64,000 nucleotides of DNA from Actinoplanes lobatus (GTDB lineage: Bacteria; Actinomycetota; Actinomycetes; Mycobacteriales; Micromonosporaceae). The stretch's first letter is position 1; each line of letters starts with the position of its first letter. Below are positions 36,201-43,680 of the stretch, in pieces. The stretch is taken from assembly GCF_014205215.1 (NCBI RefSeq), contig NZ_JACHNC010000001.1, positions 9,296,501-9,360,500 on the forward strand. Reading direction: 5' to 3'. The notes under the pieces are model-generated. The model worked only from the letters and a program-made list of their open reading frames with translations. It searched no databases and was not told the DNA's origin. Made by a program: the position numbers and the translations under genes.

Positions 36201-39200
36201 CCTTCTCCCCCGCCGGGCCCTCGACCGACGACGCCTTCTCGCTCGACGGCCCCTCGACCGACGACGCCTTCTCGCTCGACGGGCCCGTGGTCGACGACGC
36301 CCCCTGGCCCCTCTCGCTCGACGGCGCCGCGGTCGGCGGTGGCCCGGCCGAGGCGGCGGAGGTGCCGATCGCCGATGGTGGCGCCTCGGCATCGGCCGAG
36401 GATGACCTGCACGGGATCGATGATCTCCCTGTCCTCAGCGGTGGCGGCGAGTCGCCCGAGCTGACCGAGGAGCCGATCACCTTCGCGGCCGTCGAGGATG
36501 CCCTCACTCCGACCGACCCGCTGTCCGCGGACCTCTCCCGCATCGCATCCGGCGAACTGGAGCCCGCCGAGCTGGCACCCTCCCTCGACGACGACGCCGC
36601 TCCCGAGCCGGTCGACTCCGACGCCATCTGGGCCGAGGTAGAGGCGACCCTGGCCGCCGGAGCGGAGGCCGCGAACGCCGAGGTCCCCGTCCTGGAACCG
36701 ACCTTCGACGAATTCGGGGTCTCGGCCACGCAGGTGATCCACCTGCCCACCCAGCCCGACGAGGCCGACGAGGCCGACACCTCGGCGATCCAGATCATCC
36801 AGCTGCCGCCCACTGCCGAGCGGGCCGTCACCCCAGCCGACCCGGCTCACGACCAGCACACCAGCATTCCCGCGGCCCCGGCCATCGACCTGCCGCCCAC
36901 CACCTCAACCGGCCCCACCCACGACCAGCACGACGACACCTCGGCGACCCCGGTCATCCAGCTGCGGGCCTCGATGGAGGAATCCACCGCGAAGACGGTT
37001 TCGGCCGAGTCGGATATTCAGGACGAGACGCCGGTGTTCGGCCGGGAAGAGACCGAACCGACGACCGAAACGTTCGCCCAGACCCCGGACGTCGCTGCCC
37101 TCCCGAGCGAGACGACACCCGTCACCGCGACCGAGGCCCCGGCGCTGGACCCGTTCTCGTGGCGTTCCGATCCGAGGCTGGCCAACCTCGCCGTGTCGGG
37201 TTCCGCATCGTTCCCCTGGCTGGTCCGCCCCACCGAACCGAGCAGTGCCCCCGCCGGCCCCACGACACCCGGCGACATCGCCGTCCAGGCCGAGGTTCCC
37301 GCCGAATCCGCGGCTTTCGGATCGGCGGAGAATGCCGGCGCTGCCGAGTTCGATGCCGCTTCGGGCATTTCGGGCATGGGCGGCAACGGGTCCGCGTCCC
37401 GGCCGGACGCCACGCTTCCTCATCCCCTCGCTGACCGGACCGGGCAGCGACGGCCGCAGACCCTCGACGACTGGCTGGCCGCCTCACGCCCGCAGTCTCT
37501 CGGCGACCTGCCCACGACCGGTGCACACCGCCCGGAAACCCTCGACGAGTGGCTGACCACTACGTCGAGCGAAACGCCGGACACCGAGGACACCACCCCG
37601 CCCCCCGCCGACGACCCGGACGCGGCCTCGACGAACCCTTCCTCGGAAGAGCCCAGCGGGGATGTCGAAGAGCACGGCCGGATCGCCGAGGAGCCCGGTG
37701 GGGATGCCGAGGACGGCCTTTCGCCTGAACCGGTTCAAGCCGCCGACCTCACCGCTCCGGACACGGACCGGGACAACATCGACTATTCGCGCACAGAAGA
37801 CGTAACCACGTTGAGGCCCCAGGATCTCCCCGATGCCGTGGGTGCGGCAGTCGTGCGGCCCGAAGCCACCGACGAGAGCCGGGAGCCTGAGGAAGGCACT
37901 GTTCCCACGAACACCGAGCCCGTCGCAGCGAAGACCGAATGGGAGACGTCCGAAGACCGCCTCGCGGAACCCGAGACGGCCATCGTTGCTGGTCAGCAGA
38001 CGTCCGTCCCCGCGACGGAAAGCCCGGAGGCGGACCACGAGCCGCTCACCGTCCCGGAACCGATCGCCGAGCCCGAACCGACGACGGAACCGGCCACCGA
38101 ACCTCAGTCGAAGACGGAACAGGTCACGGAGCCCGAACCGGCAACGGAACCGGCCACCGAGCCCGAACCGGCAACGGAACAGGTCACTGAACCTGAACCG
38201 ATGACGGAACAGGTCATCGAACCCGAACCGATGACGGAACCGATCGAAGAACCCCGGTCGGCGACGGAACAGGCCGAGGAGATCCACAAGGCCGAAGCGG
38301 CCCGCGACAGCAACGGATCCGATGTCGCGGCAGACGTGGTCAGCGACGAGGCGATTCCCGCACAGGCTGAATCCGCTGTCGCGGAGGAAGCCGAACCAAC
38401 GGTCGCATCGGAGCAGCTCACCGCTACCGCACCGGACGCCGCCGAACAGATCGATGAGCCGGCCGCGGCCGAGACGAACTCGACCGAGGAGACCCCGGCA
38501 GAAGAGCCGTCCGTCACGATCGGCGAGCCGACCACGGAGTCCGGCCAGGCCGATAGCCCGGACACCCTCATCGCCGAGGACGCCGACGGCGACAGCACTC
38601 TGATCGACGAGCCCACTGCGGAGTCCAACCCGGACACCACCGTCGCCGAGGACACGGAAAGCGACAACGACAGGATCCTGATCGACGAGTCGATCGCGCT
38701 GTTCGAGGACATCGCGGACGTCGAGCCCGCTCGGCCGAGCGCGACAACCGCGGAATCGGCAGTCGATGGAGGCGCCGCTGTCGAGGACGCCGTGGCCGAT
38801 GAGGCGGCCGCAACGTTCGCCGACCAGCACGCGGTGCTCGACGATTCCCCGACCTCGGCGGCCGGGGACGCCGAGGTGACCGACGAACCGGCAGCGGAAC
38901 CGGTGACCGGCGAACCCGTCATGGCGGACGGCAGCGCGGCGATCATCGAGGAGCCGGCCGGCGAGGCTCCCGCGGCCGTCACAGAAGCGGCCGTCACAGA
39001 AACGGTCAGTGGGGCCCTGACCGCCAGCCCGGTGATCCCCAGGCAGGGTCGCCGGCCGCGGACGCTCGGCGATCTGCCGGTCGGCGCGTGGAGCGAGGAC
39101 GGTCAGCCGGTGGGACGCCGGCCGGAGACGCTCGACGACCGGCTTCGCGGGGCCGGGCGCCCGGCCACGCTGGCGGATCACCTCTCCGATCACGGCGGGG

Positions 39201-39376
39201 CTGGGCGCCGTCCGGCGAACGCCGGCCCGGCCTGGGTCGCCGCTTCAGGCGAGCATCCGTACGATCGGCAGACCCGCCGTCCGGCTTCGCTGGCCGACCA
39301 CCCGGGCCCGGCGCGGTCCTCTCGGGAGGCCGTCACCGAGGAGCCGGAGCCGGGTTCCGCATCGAGTCCGTCCTGA
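33275..39376 (+). CDS. MMPL family transporter with a ~1,300-residue acidic, repetitive C-terminal extension
   Basis: A 2,033-residue protein. Residues 1-715 are a normal MMPL (RND-type) lipid or small-molecule exporter with a first helix at about 14-36, two periplasmic domains and two helix bundles; the core motifs GLGMAIDYGLFMVGRFREE and VFGLSTDYEVFLLSRMVEAR are present. The rest is hydrophilic and cytoplasmic by topology. It has a Ser/Asp-rich stretch with S-x-D-D-A-F-S repeats (about 810-1010), a T-E-P-x-P repeat stretch (about 1590-1665), and seven R-P-x-(T/S)-L-x-D motifs at 1393, 1405, 1419, 1927, 1949, 1962 and 2002. GTG at 33275 follows AAAGGGG. A strong hairpin follows the stop. The extension is unlike known MMPL proteins. 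Confidence 0.88.
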   Translation: MFAGWGSRVARLRWPVLIIALVAVLGAGVWGFGVFGQLTEGGYNDPSSESARATEVVTATTKGQSGDVIAIYTPDQGTIDDPVLGTRIKDRLAALPKSAVTAQTSYWDQKAPAFAAEDKSSGVAVVSLVGADDAAKMDAYAEIEDSFAVPGAHVQVGGGIPLAHASSERSTEDLAFAEMVSLPIVLILLLVIFGSLVAASLPVLVGGCAVLGSLGVLHLVALNHEVNSFAVNMASLLGLGMAIDYGLFMVGRFREEQAVHPTAEAVRRTVATAGRTVVFSATLLMTALAGLLLFPQGFLKSLAYGGLAAVFLAMLLSLTLLPALLAVLGPRVDYLPVRLPFAARTGTGGWQRLAEWVLRRPVLVAVPILISLLVLAWPITDARFGENDERQLPAGDPSRVAVETLKADYPQFSADGVQIVVQSANGAKPDVEAYTDAAGKVAGVTEVTATGGNGEDVVVLTADLDSTDSFSTESRQAVEDLRALPAPAGTDTLVGGVTARNVDSLAAIADKLPVMIALLVGATLVLMFLAFGSILLPIKAVVMSALSLTATFGVLVWIFQKGHGASLLDVTPTSLEAGIVVLMAAVVFGLSTDYEVFLLSRMVEARLRGATTDEAVTLGLTRTGRVISAAALLLIVVTGAFSLSSISTMRFIGVGMIIALVLDATVVRVLLVPSVLALLGDASWWAPGPLRRLQERAGLAEYAGEEEPTGRHAYRPPAIDGTVVSRALPAAPAQAALPAGSSPEGMVLDYDAFLEYISEKENGTAPFGFPLPGSTTVAPSTITGTPGESSPDADGAVAALPSDGAVVDDATLSALSADSAIDDGLSSGDAVHSLDAAAVDDTVSPDGAVVDDVFLSAGPAGDDAPSASDASMSGDAPLSAEASLSGDAFLSVDASLSGDASVDAAFSLDGTAVDDALSAEDALLSADLSVDDAFSSADSSIDDAFSSAGPSVDAFLPDDSSIDDAFSSAGPSADDAFSPAGPSTDDAFSLDGPSTDDAFSLDGPVVDDAPWPLSLDGAAVGGGPAEAAEVPIADGGASASAEDDLHGIDDLPVLSGGGESPELTEEPITFAAVEDALTPTDPLSADLSRIASGELEPAELAPSLDDDAAPEPVDSDAIWAEVEATLAAGAEAANAEVPVLEPTFDEFGVSATQVIHLPTQPDEADEADTSAIQIIQLPPTAERAVTPADPAHDQHTSIPAAPAIDLPPTTSTGPTHDQHDDTSATPVIQLRASMEESTAKTVSAESDIQDETPVFGREETEPTTETFAQTPDVAALPSETTPVTATEAPALDPFSWRSDPRLANLAVSGSASFPWLVRPTEPSSAPAGPTTPGDIAVQAEVPAESAAFGSAENAGAAEFDAASGISGMGGNGSASRPDATLPHPLADRTGQRRPQTLDDWLAASRPQSLGDLPTTGAHRPETLDEWLTTTSSETPDTEDTTPPPADDPDAASTNPSSEEPSGDVEEHGRIAEEPGGDAEDGLSPEPVQAADLTAPDTDRDNIDYSRTEDVTTLRPQDLPDAVGAAVVRPEATDESREPEEGTVPTNTEPVAAKTEWETSEDRLAEPETAIVAGQQTSVPATESPEADHEPLTVPEPIAEPEPTTEPATEPQSKTEQVTEPEPATEPATEPEPATEQVTEPEPMTEQVIEPEPMTEPIEEPRSATEQAEEIHKAEAARDSNGSDVAADVVSDEAIPAQAESAVAEEAEPTVASEQLTATAPDAAEQIDEPAAAETNSTEETPAEEPSVTIGEPTTESGQADSPDTLIAEDADGDSTLIDEPTAESNPDTTVAEDTESDNDRILIDESIALFEDIADVEPARPSATTAESAVDGGAAVEDAVADEAAATFADQHAVLDDSPTSAAGDAEVTDEPAAEPVTGEPVMADGSAAIIEEPAGEAPAAVTEAAVTETVSGALTASPVIPRQGRRPRTLGDLPVGAWSEDGQPVGRRPETLDDRLRGAGRPATLADHLSDHGGAGRRPANAGPAWVAASGEHPYDRQTRRPASLADHPGPARSSREAVTEEPEPGSASSPS

Positions 39377-39433
39377 CTTACGCGCAGACGCCGATCTTGT
39401 CCAGCTGGTCGTGGGAGCTGTCTCAACGGCGTT

Positions 39434-39487
39434 GAGACCGCCCTGACGGCCGGCCGAACGATTCCGGCCGGCCGTCAGGGCGGTCTC
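39434..39487. terminator. Large hairpin terminator after the MMPL gene
   Basis: A perfect 23 bp stem (left arm starts GAGACCGCCCTGACGGCC) with an eight-base loop. A smaller dyad TCTCAAC-ggc-GTTGAGA at 39421-39437 overlaps its foot. It lies about 60 bases after the MMPL stop. Confidence 0.85.
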
Positions 39488-39661
39488 GGACGCCTGCCAG
39501 CCGGACACATCGACCACAGCGTGAGACGAACGGCGGGATCTGACGCGGGCGTCGAACGCCGTACCACTGGCCGGAGAGTGCTCGCGTGGATGCCACCGTC
39601 GGCCGATAGGAGCGCCGGTAAGTACAGTGCGTGCGGGTAGGAACCAGAGGGGGACGTTGGA

Positions 39662-41071
39662 ATGACCGGAGACCCGGGCGCCGTCAGTGTGGATCCGGAC
39701 CGGCTCGCGGTGTGTCTCGCGGTCCTGGCCGAGGTGGAGGCGTTGTCGCCGGACCACCCGGACGCGGTGACCGTGCGGCGGGCGACCGCCGGACTGTTCA
39801 AGACGGTGAAGTTGCAGCGGCGGCGGGACCGCCGGCAGGCGGTGCTGGCCAGCGATCGGGCGGTGACGGAGGCGACGGCCACCGGGGCGCCGGGGCGGAT
39901 CGACGACGAGACGGCGGGGATTCCGCTGCGCAGCACGGTGCGCGGCGCCACGGCGGGTGTGCTGAGGCAGGCGCGCGGCTGCTATGTCTGCAAGCAGCGG
40001 TTCACCGTGGTGGACGCGTTCTATCACCAGCTCTGCCCGCAGTGCGCCGAGCTGAACCACGCGAAGCGGGACGCCCGTACCGATCTGACCGGGCGGACGG
40101 CGCTGCTCACCGGCGGGCGGGCCAAGATCGGCATGTACATCGCGCTGCGCCTGCTGCGCGACGGCGCGGATCTGACGATCACGACGCGGTTCCCGCATGA
40201 CGCGGTCCGCCGGTTCACGGCGATGCCGGACAGCGCGGACTGGTTGCACCGGCTGCGGGTGGTGGGCATCGATCTGCGGGACCCGGCCCAGGTGGTGGGT
40301 CTGGCCGAGTCGGTGGCGTCACGCGGGCCGCTGGACATTCTGATCAACAACGCGGCCCAGACGGTACGGCGTACGGCCGGCTCCTATGCGGCGATCGCCG
40401 CCGCCGAGGCCGAGGCACTGCCGGGCGGAAGCCTGCCGGAGCTGGAGTATTTCGGCACGGCGGGAGCGTCCCCGGCGGCCGCGCTGACCTCCGGTGTGAC
40501 CGAGTTGACGCCTCAGCAGATCACCGAGATGGCGCTGACGGCCCGCTCGGTGGCGATCGACGCGGGCGGCCTGGTGCCGGACACCACGCCGACGAACAGC
40601 TGGAGCGACCGGGTGCACGAGGTCGACCCGCTGGAGTTGCTGGAGGTGCAGCTCTGCAACGTGACGGCGCCGTTCATCCTGGTGAGCAGGCTGCGCCCGG
40701 CGATGACGGCGTCGAAGTTCCCGAGGCGGTACGTGGTGAACGTCTCCGCCATGGAGGGGATCTTCGCCCGCGGCTACAAGGGGGCCGGGCATCCGCACAC
40801 CAACATGGCGAAGGCCGCGCTCAACATGCTGACCAGGACCAGCGCGGACGACCTGTTCGCCGACGGGATCCTGATGACCAGCGTCGACACCGGCTGGATC
40901 ACCGACGAGCGCCCGCATCCGACGAAGATGCGGCTGCACGAGGAGGGCTTCCACGCCCCGCTCGACCTGGTCGACGGCGCGGCCCGGGTGTACGACCCGA
41001 TCATCCGCGGTGAGCGTGGTGAGGACGTGTACGGCTGCTTCCTGAAGGACTACGCGCCGGTCGCCTGGTGA
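39662..41071 (+). CDS. SDR-family oxidoreductase with N-terminal zinc-ribbon-like segment
   Basis: A 469-residue protein. Residues 1-100 are helical; about 104-130 hold C-Y-V-C ... C-P-Q-C, a four-Cys zinc-ribbon pattern. A Rossmann domain follows: nucleotide motif L-T-G-G-R-A-K-I-G near 147, D-I-L-I-N-N-A-A-Q (NNAG-like), and VNVSAMEG for the catalytic Ser strand. At the usual Y-x-x-x-K site the sequence reads H-P-H-T-N-M-A-K, so Tyr is replaced by Thr while Lys is kept. An insertion of about 70 residues follows NNAAQ. Function is unknown. ATG at 39662 follows a GAGGGGGACG stretch. It is flanked by terminators, so it is monocistronic. Confidence 0.85.
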   Translation: MTGDPGAVSVDPDRLAVCLAVLAEVEALSPDHPDAVTVRRATAGLFKTVKLQRRRDRRQAVLASDRAVTEATATGAPGRIDDETAGIPLRSTVRGATAGVLRQARGCYVCKQRFTVVDAFYHQLCPQCAELNHAKRDARTDLTGRTALLTGGRAKIGMYIALRLLRDGADLTITTRFPHDAVRRFTAMPDSADWLHRLRVVGIDLRDPAQVVGLAESVASRGPLDILINNAAQTVRRTAGSYAAIAAAEAEALPGGSLPELEYFGTAGASPAAALTSGVTELTPQQITEMALTARSVAIDAGGLVPDTTPTNSWSDRVHEVDPLELLEVQLCNVTAPFILVSRLRPAMTASKFPRRYVVNVSAMEGIFARGYKGAGHPHTNMAKAALNMLTRTSADDLFADGILMTSVDTGWITDERPHPTKMRLHEEGFHAPLDLVDGAARVYDPIIRGERGEDVYGCFLKDYAPVAW

Positions 41072-41079
41072 CGGTACGG

Positions 41080-41114
41080 CGAACGGGCCGCACCTCGATG
41101 GTGCGGCCCGTTCG
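41080..41114. terminator. Bidirectional terminator
   Basis: A perfect 15 bp stem CGAACGGGCCGCACC / GGTGCGGCCCGTTCG with loop TCGAT. It lies in the 48 bases between the convergent SDR and secreted-protein genes. Confidence 0.9.
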
Positions 41115-41119
41115 GGTGA

Positions 41120-41917
41120 TCACTTGGTGTAGCCCGGGATCTTGTGCTGGTCCTTGAAGCTCAGTGCACCCAGCGGGCTCTTGTGCGTGTTGTGTACCTT
41201 GTACACCTTGCCGTGCTTGTCGTACTTGTTCGACTTGTAGATCTTGACGGACTTAACAGACTTGACCGACTTGTCGATCTTGCCGGCCTTGTACCACGGT
41301 CCGCCGACCCCGACGCCGACCCCGTCGACGTCCACGTCGACGTCCACGTCGGCGCCGTACCCGTACCCGACGCCATCGCCGTACCCGACGCCATTGCCGT
41401 ACCCGACGCCGTTGCCGTACCGGAACCCGTTCAGGCCGGCGCCGTACCCGAGCCCGTTCACACCGTGGCCGTACCTGAACCCGACGCGGTTATAGAACGG
41501 GTTGACGTAGTTGCCCCCGATGTTGTAGGCGTTCCCGTACAGGTAGTTCGGGCGGAACGGCCAGTTGCCCTGCCATCCGTTCCAGCGGTTCCAGTTCCAG
41601 TAGTCCCTTTCGACCTGGAGAACCCAGACCCGGCCCCAACGGACATCCCATGCCGGTACGCAGTCGAAGTTCCCCCACGCGCCGGCCCGGGTAGCCCAGG
41701 CGCCTGCGTTGCGGCACGCCCACGGGTTGTTGTAGACGCCGACGACAAAATCGTTGTCCCAGTCCACGTCCCAGTCCACACCCCAGCCGCTTGCCACGGT
41801 CTTGGGGCTGGGCGACTGGTCGGCGCCGGGCGCCGCCTGGGCGGGCGCGATTCCAATCATCGCACCGGCCGCCAGGGTCATGCCCGCTAGTGCCAACATC
41901 CGCTTTGCGTTTTTCAT
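41120..41917 (-). CDS. Secreted Gly/Tyr/Asn-rich repeat protein
   Basis: A 265-residue exported protein of unknown function. The signal peptide MKNAKRMLALAGMTLAAGAM ends near A-Q-A. The mature part has a Trp/Asp-rich segment (VDWDVDWDND), two Cys, then a Tyr/Asn/Trp-rich part and repeats of the type N-G-V-G-Y-G (about 160-190), a run of D-V pairs, V-G-V-G-V-G, and a basic tail with K-S-V repeats and K-Y-D-K-H-G-K. Such alternating blocks suggest a structural or surface-coat protein. ATG at 41917 has AAAGG seven bases upstream. The upstream 245 bases contain a small dyad at 41979-41998. Confidence 0.75.
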   Translation of the reverse strand: MKNAKRMLALAGMTLAAGAMIGIAPAQAAPGADQSPSPKTVASGWGVDWDVDWDNDFVVGVYNNPWACRNAGAWATRAGAWGNFDCVPAWDVRWGRVWVLQVERDYWNWNRWNGWQGNWPFRPNYLYGNAYNIGGNYVNPFYNRVGFRYGHGVNGLGYGAGLNGFRYGNGVGYGNGVGYGDGVGYGYGADVDVDVDVDGVGVGVGGPWYKAGKIDKSVKSVKSVKIYKSNKYDKHGKVYKVHNTHKSPLGALSFKDQHKIPGYTK

Positions 41918-42162
41918 TGTCACACCTTTTCAGGACAAATCGCCATGACGTGGGTAGCTCATCACGGGGCCCGAGGGGATTCCGGCGTTTACCGGAATGT
42001 CGGCCGTTTGACCGACCCGGAGAGTGGCCGTAAAGGCAGTAACGGAACGGTTGTGTTTAGCTCAAAAATCGCAGCTGACCAGCGGAAATGCGCTTCTCGC
42101 GGTGGCCCGCACGCTTACCTGGCGACCACTTCAAAAAAGTCGCGCCGATGACGCTAAAACGG

Positions 42163-43434
42163 TCATTCGGTAGCAAAATCGGCACCCTCACCATCAGGCA
42201 GGGCACGGTAGGCGGGACGCAGCACTTCGACAATGGCGCGGCCATGATGGGAAAGCCCCGGAGCATCCAACTGATCGAGAAGAGCATCCGGCCGCAGGCC
42301 ACCGTCCCGCTCTCCCGTCCCCGCCCCGCTCACCCCTCGCCCACTCGCCCCGGGCCCATCGGCGCCACGCCCACTCGCCCCAAACTCACCCGGCCCACGC
42401 CCGTCCGGCCCACGCCCACCCGCCTCGGACTCACCCGGCCCACGCCCATCCAGCCCACGCCCACTCGCCTCGGACTCACCCGGCTCACGCCCGTCCGGCC
42501 CACGCCCACCCGCCTCGGACTCACCCGGCCCACGCCCGTCCAGCCCGGGCCCGCCCGACGCCCGCCCGCTCGGCTCAGCCACCGGTCCGGTTTCGCCGGA
42601 ATCTGGCCGCCCCCAGAAAGCAACCGGATCGGCGGCCGCGGCCCAGACCGCCCCCGCGCTTCCGGCCACATCGGAATTCTTCGCCCGACCGCCGACGGAG
42701 CCGGAACCACTCGCCGCACCACCGTCCAGACCAGAACCCGCCGCACCGCCGACCGGATCGAAGGTGCCCGCCACACCGCCGGCCGGGCCGAAGGTGCCCG
42801 CCAAACCGCCGGCCGCGCCGACATGTCCCGCCGCACCGCCGGCCGGGGTGGAAGTGCCCGCCCCGGCGATGCCGGTCGAGCTTTCGCGCGCGGCCGCGCC
42901 CGGGCCGATCGCGTCGACGGCCGCGGCCTCGCGCAGCCGGCGCAAGCGCATCAGGAGTTCGTCGCGTGGCCGGCCCCGCCAGGTGAACACCTCGAACGGA
43001 TCGGCCTCGAAGGCACGGGCCAGGGCGTAGCAGGTGGTGGCCAGGTGGGCGCACGGCATCGGCCAGCGCTCGCATGTACAGTCCATCGCCACCTCGTCCA
43101 GCGACAGCGGCAGCAGGCTCAGCCCGGCCTCGGCGAAGACGGCCTCGATCCCGCCGGGCATCCGGCCGTCCAGCAGGTCGGCCACGAACCGCGCCTCGGC
43201 GACCAGCGCCGTCTCCACCCGTGCCCATTCGGACGCACCGAAGGCGCGGACCGCGATCCGGGCCCGGAAGGCGACCGGATCCTCCGGCCCACGGACCAGG
43301 GCGACGACCAGGCTGCCGGAGACGGTGAGGCTTCGCACGTGCCCGGCCCGCTCGTCACGGCGCCCGCGAGCGAAGGTCGGCCCCATCCGCAGCGCCTCGA
43401 ACATGCCGAGAAAGGCCAACGGGAACTCAGCCAC
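42163..43434 (-). CDS. SWIM zinc-finger protein paired with SNF2 helicase
   Basis: A 423-residue protein. Residues 1-125 are a conserved N-terminal region; the SWIM motif reads C-T-C-E-R-W-P-M-P-C-A-H (C-x-C-x6-C-x-H) near 120-132. SWIM proteins are usually encoded next to SNF2 ATPases in actinobacteria and are thought to bind DNA or partner proteins with them. From about 190 on, the sequence is Gly/Ala-rich and repetitive, including four 15-residue G-R-G-P-D-G-R-G-P-G-E-S-E-A-G units. The last 40 residues look ordered again. GTG at 43434 follows GGAGG by six bases. The SNF2 gene is 176 bases upstream on the same strand. Confidence 0.82.
   Translation of the reverse strand: MAEFPLAFLGMFEALRMGPTFARGRRDERAGHVRSLTVSGSLVVALVRGPEDPVAFRARIAVRAFGASEWARVETALVAEARFVADLLDGRMPGGIEAVFAEAGLSLLPLSLDEVAMDCTCERWPMPCAHLATTCYALARAFEADPFEVFTWRGRPRDELLMRLRRLREAAAVDAIGPGAAARESSTGIAGAGTSTPAGGAAGHVGAAGGLAGTFGPAGGVAGTFDPVGGAAGSGLDGGAASGSGSVGGRAKNSDVAGSAGAVWAAAADPVAFWGRPDSGETGPVAEPSGRASGGPGLDGRGPGESEAGGRGPDGREPGESEASGRGLDGRGPGESEAGGRGPDGRGPGEFGASGRGADGPGASGRGVSGAGTGERDGGLRPDALLDQLDAPGLSHHGRAIVEVLRPAYRALPDGEGADFATE
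42390..42556. repeat. 45 bp tandem repeat inside the SWIM gene
   Basis: About four units beginning CCCACGCCCACCCGCCTCGG, in frame (15 codons). Differences between units are mostly single bases. It encodes a Gly/Glu/Arg-rich linker. Confidence 0.8.
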
Positions 43435-43477
43435 CGAACACCTCCACCCGCAACGAAGAGCCACACCTGAGGTCGGT

Positions 43478-43680
43478 CAACGATCGCCCCCGGCCCGAGA
43501 CGAACGGGTCGCGGGGGTCCTGAGTGGCGAGCGAGCCACACCTGAGACCGGTCAACGATCGCCCCAAGACCGAGGCGACCAGGTCCCGCAGATCCTGAGT
43601 GGCGAGCGGCTCAGTCAACGATCGCCTCCGGGGTCAGGGCGAACAGGTCGCGCAGGTCCTGAGTGGAGAGCGAGCTCAAC
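43478..43680. repeat. Triplicated 3' end of the SNF2 gene
   Basis: Three copies of a segment beginning CAACGATCGCC start at 43478, 43553 and 43616. The copy at 43616 is the true C-terminus of the helicase (S-T-Q-D-L-R-D-L-F-A ... I-V-D). The other two lie after the stop and would encode A-T-Q-D-L-R-D-L-V and A-T-Q-D-P-R-D-P-F, so they are decayed duplicates. Confidence 0.75.

Noticed and set aside
35521..39193. Long open frames on the minus strand opposite the MMPL tail
   Set aside because: They are mirror images of GC-rich codon choice in the plus frame; their Ser/Arg/Gly-rich products show no family, and the plus frame continues a clear transporter gene.
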